DNA of 64,000 nt from Apodemus sylvaticus (Eukaryota > Chordata > Mammalia > Rodentia > Muridae), in NCBI RefSeq assembly GCF_947179515.1, contig NC_067477.1, positions 130,145,896 to 130,209,895 on the forward strand, given 5' to 3'. Of the stretch, positions 37,940-48,632 are shown piece by piece (positions within the stretch are counted from its first letter, which is position 1; the number at the start of each line of letters is the position of its first letter). The notes beneath the pieces are model-generated. The model was not told where the DNA came from, searched no databases, and saw only the letters and a list, made by a program, of their open reading frames with translations. The translations under genes were made by a program, and so were the position numbers.

Positions 37940-38045
37940 CATGGAACGTAGAACATGAGTACAATCCTAGCCTCTTTGGGAAGCTGAGCCAGGAGGATCT
38001 CTAAAGCTCAAAAGAGCAGGCTGGATCACATAACACAATACAAAC
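37940..38045 (+). mobile_element. Degenerate B1-like SINE
   Basis: 'catgagtacaatcctagcct', 'tttgggaagctgagccagga', 'ggatctctaaagctcaaaag' and 'caggctggatcacat' follow the 7SL-derived B1 order with heavy substitution. An A/CA-rich tail follows. Confidence 0.6.
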
Positions 38046-40200
38046 AGCAACAGACAAATCTATGAAACTTTATAATCAGAATGAAGACAAAAGTTCTATA
38101 AACTTGTTAACTATTTTAGCACACTGAAAAGACGTTGTTTGGAAAGTTTCTCAATCTGGTATTTTCTTTCAGAGAACACAAAGTTACAAAGCACACTGGA
38201 TTTACCCTCGTGGGCAAGGAATCTTACATTCCAACCTCATTATTCTAGTACGTCTGGGTAGTAGACATTACCCATGTCTTAAGGACATTTGTTTCATGAC
38301 TTCTCTTAAGTGATGTTTTTTAAAAGACCACAGCTGGCAGTATAGCATTATAATAATCCCTCTAGCCTAGACATCTGCGTGTATATGTGTCTATCACTTC
38401 TGTGTGTGCTAAGAGGTATAATTTGCAGAAACACATCAACGATGAATTACTTTTAATAAAACCAGAAAAGTAGAAGTTAAGTGATGATTTTGAGCAAAGA
38501 ATTATGAATGAAGTAGTCTAGTAGCAAAAGGATCTTGTTTGTAAACTGCTTCACATGCTTCAAGGATTTACATACACAGGTCATGCGGGAAGTAGACAAA
38601 CTGAAGGCTTTGATTGAGTTTTGCTATTTATGTAAATCTATTTACTTGCTAAATTATGCAGAATTCTCACTTGAAATGCTAAATTAATGCTTATTAAAAT
38701 AATCAGGGTGTTTTTTTATTCTGTTTGTATCCTTTATATGAAAGGAATATGAGGCTGACAGTGTTTCAATTTACCCTACAAACTCTTTACTCTCTCTCAT
38801 GGCATGTGGGAGTCGAGGAAGGCTGCTGTGTAAAGAGAACACTCGAAGTGTGGAGGGATGTCCTTTGTTAATCAGTGTGGGCTAGTTGGAAACACTGAAT
38901 GGGTCCTGACATGACAGCATGCAGCTGTCGTTTGGGCACAGGGAGGAGGAGAGGAGTGTTGTCTGATGAGATCCATTTATGGGTTATTAAAAGAACTCCA
39001 AGCAATAAGAACCACACCATGGTTCTCTTCCTTGAAAGCAAAAACAAAGAAAAAGTAAAACCAAGAAAACAACAAAACAAGAGTGAATTACCAACACTGG
39101 ATTCAGCCATATGTTGCCAATATTGTCATTGCCTTTTAAAAAAGCAGGCCATTGAGTATAGGCTGAGAATGGTTGTCTAGCAAAAATATTGAACCTAAGA
39201 AATGTGGGCATAGTAGAGTAACTAAGGAACTTGACCTTTCCATAGTTTATAAGAGATTCTTAATGACAACTTATGTCAAGACTTGCTGTTTTCCCCACCA
39301 GTATAGTCACCATAGGCCATCTCTCACATGGAAATTTAGAATCTGGGCCAACTGAAGAACTTTAACTCTGCTGTACTTTACTGAAAGGTCAAATGTGCTA
39401 GCTGCCTGTCACCAGATGCTAATATTTGGACAATTCTTATTCAATCTCTTAGAAGAGTTACTGCTGAACCCATTACTATCATTTTCCAAAACCAATATAA
39501 TTTCTGAAGTCCTAGCTCTGTTTCAAATCCCTAGTGACTGCCAGTGACTCGGATTTTCTGTGTTCCCATCAAGATCTACCATTCTTATCTGCCCCCTCCG
39601 ATTCTATCACTGCTAGGTGCTGACATCTGCATACAGATCTCCAGGTACTATACCCAAGAAATTTGCAATATCTAATAAAACCCCCAGTGACATTGGAAAA
39701 CATATTTTAACTTGTTGAATGGTAGAGTCGAGAAACCTCTCAAAACAATATTTTCATTGCCTCTGTGGTCTTCCAGAATTTGAAGGCAGGACCTTATTTC
39801 CAATACCATACACTTTAGGCATGGAATTTGGAGGAGTAGAGCTAGCACTGGTTTGAAAGCTGAATCCATGTGGACTGGATCCCACGGTATCTGAATGTAA
39901 TATCCAATCCACCAACGGAGAAGCATAACCAGTAAACCTACACAACTGGAAAACCTAGAAGCCATAGCAGTAGCTTGCCTGGCAACATATTCCCAGTTAG
40001 GCAATAGTGGGACCTCTCTCAGGGTTAAACAGCCATTTGATTAGATTTAAGACTCACACAGTTGGAGATGCTTCATGTCAGGTTTGGTAAAACTAGCAAA
40101 TTATTTAAGTCTGGAGGGGTCATAGGCAATACAGGATAACCTACTACGGCCATTTTCTAAAACCAATGTAATGTCTAACCATGTTCTAAATACTTAAATC
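38046..40200. other. Unrecognised DNA
   Basis: The longest frames (39672-40004 minus, 38899-39180 plus) show no family features. Nothing else named in about 2.1 kb. Confidence 0.45.
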
Positions 40201-40800
40201 TTTAGACCCACATATGAGTCAATGTCTCACCAATAATCAAAAATGCAACAGATGGAGACCATTAGAGCAATCAGCAACTGGCCAAAATACTTTAGAATAA
40301 AGGACTATGAGATATCTAACCACAACCAATACATTTTCAGTGCAAGATATATATCCCTACAGCTCAGGGTAAACCATACTATAAGATGGAAATACTATAA
40401 GAACCAAAGGCCCAGGATGTCTCTTGCTAGAAAATACACCCTAGGCATGATAGGTGAAATGAACATAAGAAGTCACAGCAATTTGATTGCAGGAACAAGG
40501 TCAGCATGGCAACATCCCCTTGAAAAGTCAATGGGAATAAGAAAAATTCACCTAAACCCACTCCTAGATAAAGAGCCACATATATAGTCATTGGCTGCTG
40601 AGAGAGAGATAATTACTTTCTCTAGGGATGAGCTACTACATAAGAAATCCAATCCCATTTGGCCAATCTTGGATGTATATATATACAAACAATTCTAAGT
40701 CAACAAAGTAGACTATATGCACATTAAAAAAAACAATAATTAAAGATCTGAATTTGGAAAGAGTGTCAAGGGAGGAGTTCAAGTGGGGTGTTAGGGTGAT
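40201..40800 (+). mobile_element. Old rodent L1 3'UTR
   Basis: 'caacagatggagaccattag', 'gcaatcagcaactggccaaa', 'gaaccaaaggcccaggatgt', 'cccttgaaaagtcaatggga', 'gctgctgagagagagataat' and 'tatatatacaaacaattcta' are consecutive blocks of an old L1 tail. The open frame 40243-40587 is a by-product of this repeat. Confidence 0.68.
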
Positions 40801-41018
40801 GGCGATGTTGATTCATTGTTGATGTATGAAGTTCTCACAAAACTCACTTATAAAACAGCAGTAATTGTTCTATTGATTGTCATCATTTGAGTCCTTGCCT
40901 CCCTATCAAATACATTTCTAATATCATGGTGTAAGAAGCTAGACAGCTCAGGTCTCTTAGCAAAACTTTGAAACATTTTAAACTTAATTGATGCAATTAT
41001 GCTGAGCTTGCACTGTAA

Positions 41019-41376
41019 TTTGGATCTTGAATGTCCACCCAAAGTCCCATGTGTTGAAGACTTGGTTCATGGCCTGCACTGATACTATGAGATGAAGAAA
41101 CCTTTAGGACATTTGGCCTAAAGCCAGGAAATTAGGTCAGTGGGCCCCTAACTCTGAAGGAGATCTTGCAGTCTTTCCTGCTTTCTGTTCCTTTTCTTGA
41201 TTTCTAGTGGCCATGTGACAAGCATGTTCCCTTGCTTAGTGTTTCTAACGTTGTCTTCCACCTCATCACAGATCCAAACAACACTGGGCTGAGCATTCTG
41301 AAACTACAAACCTAGGAGAGAATCTCTACACTCTAACTGATAATCTCAGGTATCTTTCATAATGACAGAAAGCTGG
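41019..41376 (+). mobile_element. Ancient MaLR-type LTR (MLT/MST-like)
   Basis: 'ggatcttgaatgtccaccca', 'agtcccatgtgttgaagact', 'gaaattaggtcagtgggccc', 'tgccacaatgg'-like and 'cacagatccaaacaacactg' blocks, then 'ctcaggtatctttcataatg', 'acagaaagctg'. The order matches old ERVL-MaLR LTRs shared across mammals. No internal sequence and no clean target duplication. Confidence 0.6.
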
Positions 41377-42851
41377 GTACCCACATAGAAAATCTGGCTG
41401 TGTGTACATGTAAAACAGGCTGAGGATGCTTTCAGTGTAGACCTAAGAGATAGGGTATTACATACTACAGCACTTGTACCAGGGCTCATATAAGGTTAAA
41501 ATTTCCCAGGCCCTTTGCCCATTAAAAATACTAGTATATTGAAATGTCACTGAAACAGTTGGAAGCCTTGGTCCAGTATTGTAAAAGATGGTATTAGAAG
41601 CTGACTCCAAAGGGAAGAACTTAAGCAAACACCAAAAGTAAGCAGCTTGAATTTTAAATGTAAGTGACTTTGAATTTTAAATTTTCCAAAAAGTAGTTGA
41701 AATTACAGTATAGTTTTAACAAGTAACTTTTTTACTTTTAGTGTTCTGTAGGAATATAGAATTTATGTATTTTATTCTTTAGAGAGAAAACCATTAATCT
41801 CAGTTAAGTGTCCCATTTCTAATGAAACAGTCAATATATAGTTATTCCTTTCAGACTTCATTGTCAATAAACTTAGACCATGCTTTTTCTCTTTAAGCTT
41901 TTGCACACTGTGATGGACAAAAGAGCTAATATATCCAACTGGGAGAAGAAATACATTTTAAAGGAAAGGCAACGTTTTAAACTCAGATTAACATAACTCT
42001 TAAATTACTTCCCAAACATCTATCCAGCCTCTCCTCATCATTCAGATTTTTCTTATTGCTATTGGACTCTGACAAAGAATTTTTATAGCAGGTTCACTGC
42101 TACCGTTGAGGAACAAAGGAAGATTTAGAAATACCCAATTCTCTGAATGTATATTCAAGTACATAAAATACCCTTTTATAATACAGAGATGGGTTCTACA
42201 CAGGTTTCTTATTCTTAAAATAATACTTCTTATTTTGACTAAACATACTAGCACTATTTGCAGAGCAATTTTAAATATTACCAAACACTTTAATCTATAA
42301 ATCTTTAAGATAAAGTGTTGGAATTGCATGAGTACTCAGACTAATGTGGAGAATTAGATGTTTCTTTGTCATGTATTCCACAAAGTAAATGACCTTCAAG
42401 TCTAGAAGTTATGTTTTTGATGCAATTTTTATGCATTGCTGTGAGTTTACAGTAGACCAAAAATTTACCAGCACTTTCATAAAAGTTTCTGATAAACAAT
42501 TCGTTCATGGGAATACTGTATCTTCCTGGTGAGACATACTCTCAGACTAGATGACAAAATGCTTTATGTTGCTTCAAGTGCTCAACGGACAATGCTGGGC
42601 TGGAAATGGTTTCAGGGCCCAGTCTAAAAGTTCCCTGGTAAACTATACACTCATTATTTAAATACTAGCTTGCTTCCTTATTCTAAATAGACACAGCTTA
42701 AAGGGGGCTTTTGACAATGGAAAACAACCATAAGATTAGGCACATGATGTCAATATAGAAAAATTCACATATGTACTTAACATTGGTTCAAATAGCCAAA
42801 TGAACATGAATCAATAAAGAAATGCTCTGTAGGTTTTAATAATAATATTCT
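41377..42851. other. Unrecognised DNA
   Basis: AT-rich. The frame at 42042-42329 (minus) is not recognisable. No repeats named. Confidence 0.45.
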
Positions 42852-43078
42852 GAATCTAGCAAGAGGGCTCAGTGAGTAAAGTTGGTTTACTGCCTGACTG
42901 CATATCTGACTATTAGAGCTCAATTCCTAGATCCCACATAAAGGTTGAAGGAGTAGAAGTACACATAGGGTCACATAGTTTTTCTCTGACTTACACACAC
43001 ATGTCATGACCCTACCCCAATCTCCATCATCCAGACACACAAACACTAATAATAGCTATAAATAAAGTCTAAAAAAAT
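42852..43078 (+). mobile_element. B4-type SINE
   Basis: 'gcaagagggctcagtgagta' (A-box region), 'gctcaattcctagatcccac' (B-box region), then a 'gaagga...ctctgacttacacac' segment and an end in 'aaataaagtctaaaaaaat'. tRNA-derived head with a longer tail, as in B4/RSINE elements. Diverged. Confidence 0.68.
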
Positions 43079-43599
43079 GTAACATTCTAGTAGGAAAGAC
43101 AAGTAATATTCAAACAAATGCTTTTGTTACTGCATGTGAGACCTTTGAGCACGTTCCATAAGGGCTTCCTTTACACTCTCTTTCACATAGCACACACTCA
43201 ATATTGTCCAGAGAAACAGAAATGAATGTATCATATCCTTTTGGAGTCAATGACAGAGAGACAACATAAAAGGAAAGTTTGGGGATTTCTATTTAAATCA
43301 AAGAATATAAAATCTAATCATTTATTTGCATATCAACCTTATTACAGTAATTTAAATGACTTCACTATCCAATCTGACAACAGATAGCATAGCATTCACT
43401 ACTCCAGACTTTTCCTGGCACATCCCATTTTCTGAAATTCTTATTACATTATTTATATGTACCCAGAAGTAATCAGTAATCACTTAATCATACACTTCTT
43501 TGCATCAAGTAAAAAAAAAAAAGGCTACTTCTTTCCTTTTAGACATCTCAATATCTTTATAAAGGTTTCTATCATATAAACTGCCAAACAGATCATTGG

Positions 43600-43600
<1 letters not shown>
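43079..43600. other. Unrecognised DNA
   Basis: A run of 12 A at 43511-43522, and nothing else that I can name. Confidence 0.45.

Positions 43601-43646
<46 letters not shown>
43601..43646. repeat. (CA)23 microsatellite
   Basis: Perfect dinucleotide run. Confidence 0.97.
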
Positions 43647-43647
<1 letters not shown>

Positions 43648-43980
43648 TTGAAGCAAGATTTGTTAAATACTGGGCCGAATTATGGATAATGTTGATACCC
43701 AAGCGACCAAACCTGCTCAGTCAGTCAACAGGTTCTCCAGCACAAGAGCAAGGATTAAAAAGAAAGAGATAATTAGACAAAACTGCAGTATGACCCCAGT
43801 CAATTCTGAGACTGAAGGGTGGGTTTAATAATTTCCAATCAACTTTTATACCAATTTAATTACATGCAGGCATCAAGATCAATAGTAGTACAATGAGGAA
43901 CAAGCAAGATAGAAAACATAAAATTGTCAAGGCAATAAGCAAAGTCCCAAGATTACTTCAGTGACAGTTGTTTCCAAGGG

Positions 43981-44395
43981 TGTGTAAAATGACCAAAATA
44001 ATTGAGCCTACTTCCTTGCCCAAGCCCAAAATTTTGCCTGAAGCTAGCTTCTCTAGTTCTGCCCTAAGATTAAAATTCCTGCCTTAACCTACTTCCCTTT
44101 TATGACCTAATATCAGATTCCTGCTTGAAGCCCTTGTCCTTGGCCAATGTCAAGTCCTGCCAAGCAGCATGCTACCCCAATAAGGCTCTCTACACCCAAG
44201 ATTCTCATAGAATGGCTATGAATTGCTTTAGTCAGGTATATATAAAAGGCAAAATTCATAAGGTAATGTGCTTCTTTCCTTCATCCATTAGGGGCAAGTA
44301 CACCCCCTGAGATACTTCCTGCCTACTTCCTGTCTTCCAGCTAAGTATATTATGAAGCATATTCTGTGCACCTGAGGTAACCAACATTCTTTATT
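43981..44395 (+). mobile_element. LTR-like repeat
   Basis: A TGTGTAAAATGACC start, C-rich U3-like sequence with 'gaagctagcttctctagttc', a TATATAAAAGG box at about 44238-44248 and 'cttcctgcctacttcctgtc' downstream give an LTR-like layout. I recall similar rodent LTRs but cannot name the family. No matching host duplication was found at the edges I tried, so the borders are uncertain. Confidence 0.42.
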
Positions 44396-44814
44396 GATAT
44401 GAAAACACATGGCTTGTGGGACTTAGAAATAGTATATTCTTAACCACTTAGATAAATTAGTTTTCCCAAAGGAAAAATATTTTTCTGCTAGCTTTCCATT
44501 ACCAGAATGCTAGAAAAGGATTTTCTAGGAAAATATATAAACACAAAAAGAAGTCAATGACATTATTATAACTGAACAGAATAATGGGAAAGATGACTGG
44601 ATATCTACAAGTATTAACAAAAATTCAGCTGATTAATGATTTTTACCTAAACCTAAAATAAAGTCACATATGGCAATCTCAGAGGCCTCTTGCTCAAGAT
44701 TTTTATTAGGATCTTAGAAAAGAACGTTATCTGAATATAAATCTTCCTGTAACTTAAAAATACTCAATATACTGACAGACAAAATATCCATCCATTCTAA
44801 GGCTAGAACTTTAG
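44396..44814. other. Unrecognised DNA
   Basis: Nothing identified. Confidence 0.45.
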
Positions 44815-44854
44815 TAACAACAACAACAACAACAACAACAATAATAATAATAAC
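44815..44854. repeat. (AAC)n-(AAT)n microsatellite
   Basis: About nine CAA units followed by four ATA units. Confidence 0.93.
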
Positions 44855-45881
44855 ACACTCAAACATGCCAGCTCAGATGTGTGTGTGTGTTTAATTTGAT
44901 TTTTCCTTCCTTACTTGCATTTCCTTCCTACTTTTGCAGAATGCTCAACTATACTATGGCATCCTTTAAAACTATAAGCAAAATTTTCAGTCCATTAAAA
45001 TGAAAGAAAATGATATCCTCCTGATATATTCAAAAGTAATTACATAATAAATCATTTCATGTCTAATAAAATGTAATGTATTCACTGCCAGGTTCAAAGA
45101 GCTATCAAATTGAGTGAAAAAGGAAAATATAAACAAAATAACAAAACAAGTAAATTTTAAGTTAAACTGTGATAAGAGACATTTGAATGCCAGATAAAAT
45201 TCTTTTTTTTTTCTTTATGATCTGTGAAATTAATTATTAACTACAAGTCAAATGAAAACAACCTGGGATACTACATTCAAAAACAACTGTGACTATTTTA
45301 CTGATTTGTTACCTCCTTTTTAAAGTATCCTTTTCAGTTACCATTGCATTGGACAGTAATTGTGCCTTCGTTTTAAACCAAGCATTGTCATATGAATTTT
45401 AAGACAAAAGTCCTAAAAAAAGAACCAAAATGATGGTTGATTTACTTTGTGCATTGCTTAGTTTTGAGTTTTCTATGTGAAAATTTAAAAAGGAAGGAGA
45501 AGAGTAAACCAGCCGTGCTCTATTTTTGCCTGTGTTTGATAAAAAGAACCCTATGATGTCAACAGGAGCAGTTATGTTCCCCTAGAACTAATCTAATGGA
45601 AAGTTATACAATACCTTTTATAAGGAGAGATAGGAAATCACACTGAGTAGCCATGCTGACTTCCATGTTGAAATGATTTCTCCCAGAAAATCAAGGACAA
45701 ACGCAGAGCTTATTCTGACCACAGCCCGAATATTGATGAGATGAGTCACCTTCTTAGAACAGGTTTACTACAGCAGTGATAATTTCACTCAGAGAGGAAT
45801 GCCACGGTAGGGGCCTAAATGACCATTAATCTCTTGACAATTTTGATTTCTGTATGGGGAAACATCAATGCCAGCACTTAC
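44855..45881. other. Unrecognised DNA
   Basis: Contains a consensus AP-1 heptamer TGAGTCA at 45742-45748, which may be chance. No repeats named. Confidence 0.45.
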
Positions 45882-45941
45882 CTGTACAGCACTGCACAGC
45901 AGGCCACCAATCCATCCAGCCAGTGTAGGAAGCAAATCCAT
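45882..45941 (-). other. Candidate 60-nt coding exon (speculative)
   Basis: On the minus strand an ATG at 45941-45939 opens 20 codons (MDLLPTLAGWIGGLLCSAVQ) that end exactly at CAG|GTAAGT (donor bases 45881-45876). Immediately upstream is TTTCTGCAG, so it could also be an internal exon with an acceptor. A TTTATAAA box lies about 72 bp upstream of the ATG. The peptide is hydrophobic, like a signal peptide or the start of a membrane segment. All three frames are open over this short length and no partner exon was found, so it may be chance. Confidence 0.25.
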
Positions 45942-46012
45942 CTGCAGAAACCTAAAGCTGCCTGAGAACTAAGAAACACTCCTGAGGTCCTACCTTCTCT
46001 CTTAGCAGGTGT

Positions 46013-46020
46013 TTATAAAT
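46013..46020 (-). promoter_or_regulatory. TATA-like box upstream of the candidate exon
   Basis: ATTTATAAAC on the minus strand. A start about 30 bp downstream would give a leader of about 45 nt before the ATG at 45941. Such boxes are common by chance in AT-rich DNA. Confidence 0.25.
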
Positions 46021-46471
46021 GTGGAGGCAGGAACAGGGGCCTAACTAATGAGTCTCTGAGAACTGAGAGTTGATCAGAACCTTTCTTCCCTGCCTACCTC
46101 ACCATTATCAAATGTCCCCTTGGGCTAATGAAAACAGATGCACACAATGGACAACACTGGTTGAATATTAATTCCTCTCCAATGCTTGTATATCCCAGTC
46201 TTTAAATTCTCTTCAATGCAGCCTTTCTATCATTTTTCTCCTTCCCTAACACTCTGTCCTTTGTCTTCAAGCAAGCCCACTGAATTTAACTATTTAAATC
46301 CTCTGGGGACTAAGACTGTGTAATTCAGTACTTTATTCTTTCAAAAATATTTGAGCTATTTGTTTTTCACATGGAAGTGTGTACCCAAGTCTGATTAAAT
46401 GGCCAGAGTAGTACAAGGAAGGTCTGATATGTCTGCTTTCTACCAATTTCCAGTTTTTCCTGTATGTATAC
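46021..46471. other. Unrecognised DNA
   Basis: Nothing identified. Confidence 0.45.
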
Positions 46472-46833
46472 TGTGGTTATTTGAATATAAATCAAATGGC
46501 CCATAGTCTTGTATATTTGAGTCATCAGGGAGACATACTACTTTAGAAGGATTAGGAGGTATGGCCATGTTGGAAGAAGTGTATAGTCAGCTTTGAGGTT
46601 TTGAAGTTCAAGACATGCCCAGTCATTTTCTCTTAGTGTTGCCCACTGATCTGGATATAGATTTCTCAGCTACTTCTCAAACACTATGCCTGCCTGTCTG
46701 TTATGTTCTCTGCCACAATGATAATGGACTAAGCTTCTGAAACTGTAAGCAAGCCCCACTTAAATGCTTTTTTCTTATAATATTTACAACAGTCATGCTG
46801 TCTTTTCACAGCAATAGAACAGTGACCAAAACA
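46472..46833 (+). mobile_element. MT-family MaLR LTR
   Basis: Starts TGTGGTTATTTGAATATAAA. Then 'ggattaggaggtatggccat', 'gataatggactaagcttctg', 'gtaagcaagccccacttaaa' and 'cagcaatagaacagtgacca', ending AAACA. Full-length solo LTR in layout. The flanking 5-mers (tatac, taaat) no longer match. Confidence 0.8.
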
Positions 46834-47334
46834 TAAATGCCATCTACTATTTGTTAGTGTAGCCAGATACCATATAGAAACAACTATATGTACAAAAGGC
46901 TTCATTCGGTCTTAGGGCTTATGGAGTTAGAGTCTATCATGACAAAGAAGGCATAGCAAAGAGTTTAGTCTCTAGTAACTGGTTTGAGTGATAGCTACTT
47001 GTTATATGGCACACTAGGAAGCACATAATTTGATCAGAAATGGGCCAACCTTTAATCTTCCAGGTCTTCTCCTGTGACTCTGTATTTGTCAGCTAAGATC
47101 AAGTCCTAAAGTTTCTACAATCTCTGAAAGCATCACCTTAAAAGCACAGATGTTTAACCTCAAGAACCTATGTTCTACTTCTAAACACAGTTCCTAGTTC
47201 CAGCAGGTTCATGAAAAATACATTCAATACATTGTCAAAATTCCTCAAAGCCCTAACAGTCCAATATTGTACAAAACTAAACATTCTCTCCTGAGATTCA
47301 ATATAAAATTAGCTGTAGACTACTGTAATTTCAA
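46834..47334. other. Unrecognised DNA
   Basis: No gene or repeat named. Confidence 0.45.
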
Positions 47335-47344
47335 AACACACACA

Positions 47345-47419
<75 letters not shown>
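47335..47419. repeat. (CA)n-(GA)n compound microsatellite
   Basis: About 28 bp of CA, then about 57 bp of GA. Confidence 0.96.
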
Positions 47420-47422
<3 letters not shown>

Positions 47423-47506
47423 GATGGTAGATAAATAGATATAAAGTGCACAGTGCACAGAATTACTATTCTTACTCCCAAAGAGAGAAACAGGAAGCTA
47501 GCAAGG

Positions 47507-47558
47507 TGTCTTAGTTAATGGCCTATTTCTGTGAAGAGACACCACACCATGACATAGC
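47507..47558 (-). mobile_element. MT-type LTR end fragment
   Basis: 'tgtcttagttaatggcctat' and 'ctgtgaagagacaccacacc' match the reversed 3' end of an MT LTR. Cut off on the right by other repeat sequence that looks like an L1 tail (47559 to about 47637, 'ttacttacatttatgttgat'). Confidence 0.6.
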
Positions 47559-47631
47559 ATTTTTGATTGATTTAATTATTTACTTACATTTATGTTGATT
47601 GTAGCTTCCCTTCCCTCCTATTCTCCCAGTC

Positions 47632-48101
47632 CCTCCCTGTTGCAAGATATTTCCTATCCATTTACATTGAGGCAGTGAGAGACCAGTGATTGGAGGGGAA
47701 AGAGGAGGAGGAGCTAAGAGTAGTGAGGGGAGGACCAGATGAGAAGAGCAGAGAGAGAGACTTGGATATACAGAAGGCTTCAGATATATTTCTGGTGTTT
47801 TGGAGAGGTTAGAAATATTGGAATAAGACTATCATTGTAAGTTGACATTATGAAATTGGGAGTTTCTCTGGTTAACTATTCAAGTTTAAGAGGCATGCTT
47901 TACTGGATACTTGGAAGGAGTGGGTGCTGGGAAGAAGCGTGGGACTCCCTCCATTTACAGAATCTATGGCAGAAAGGAAACACAGCTGGCATGCTGTAGG
48001 AGCTAGATAGCTGAAAGAGAGAGTTGCCCTGAGCAGGCCGGGATTTGGTGCAAAGGCCTGGCAGGTCGGTACCTTTTTAATTATTACCTACAACACCTCC
48101 C
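47632..48101. mobile_element. Class II (ERVK-like) solo LTR with exact 6-bp duplication
   Basis: The LTR spans 47638-48095, begins TGTTG and ends CAACA (perfect inverted ends). CCTCCC flanks it on both sides (47632-47637 and 48096-48101), the 6-bp target duplication expected of class II elements. Purine-rich GGA/GAG stretches occupy the left half. No gag, pol or env sequence is present, so it is a solo LTR. Orientation is unclear because no decisive polyadenylation signal was seen. I do not know the subfamily. Confidence 0.75.
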
Positions 48102-48632
48102 TCTCACTTGGAGACGATGAGATAGATTAGCAGAAAATACTAAGGATACTTGTTGAGGCCAAGCTCACAAAGGTCCCTCTCAGAAAACTTTGATTTCACG
48201 GTAACTATCCTTTAATCAAAGTCATTTGAAAAAGAAGTCAAACCAATCAATTACCATAGGTTTAAGTAACTGGAAGGAAATATGGCTCAGCAACATCGTT
48301 GTGTATGCCTAGAAAAATGTCTGAATGTTCTGAATGTACAGAAAGTTGAATATATGACTACAAATTAATCTGCCAATTCAACAGCACGTTTGATAAACTA
48401 CAAAAATCAAGAATTTTTCAAGTTAAAAAGTAACACATAAATTGTCCCTTCCCTTTTTAATTATATATTCCTTATGCAGGAATAATGTTTCTGGTCACTG
48501 TAAATTAATAGTAACAAAACTAAAGCTAGAAGCCTTCTATCACCCTAAAATAATGTATGCTAAAATAAATGTCAACTATATTTTGCTTTTATCTTAGACT
48601 ATATTTCAGCAATTCTAAATACAGAACATTCT
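48102..48632. other. Unrecognised DNA
   Basis: The first bases may continue the L1 tail that the LTR interrupted. The rest is unassigned. Confidence 0.45.

Noticed and set aside
39672..40004. 110-codon minus frame
   Set aside because: No recognisable domain, and another frame over the same bases is open for 63 codons. No repeat or gene was recognised, so it is left unassigned.
40243..40587. 114-codon plus frame
   Set aside because: Lies wholly inside an old L1 3'UTR, whose blocks explain the sequence.
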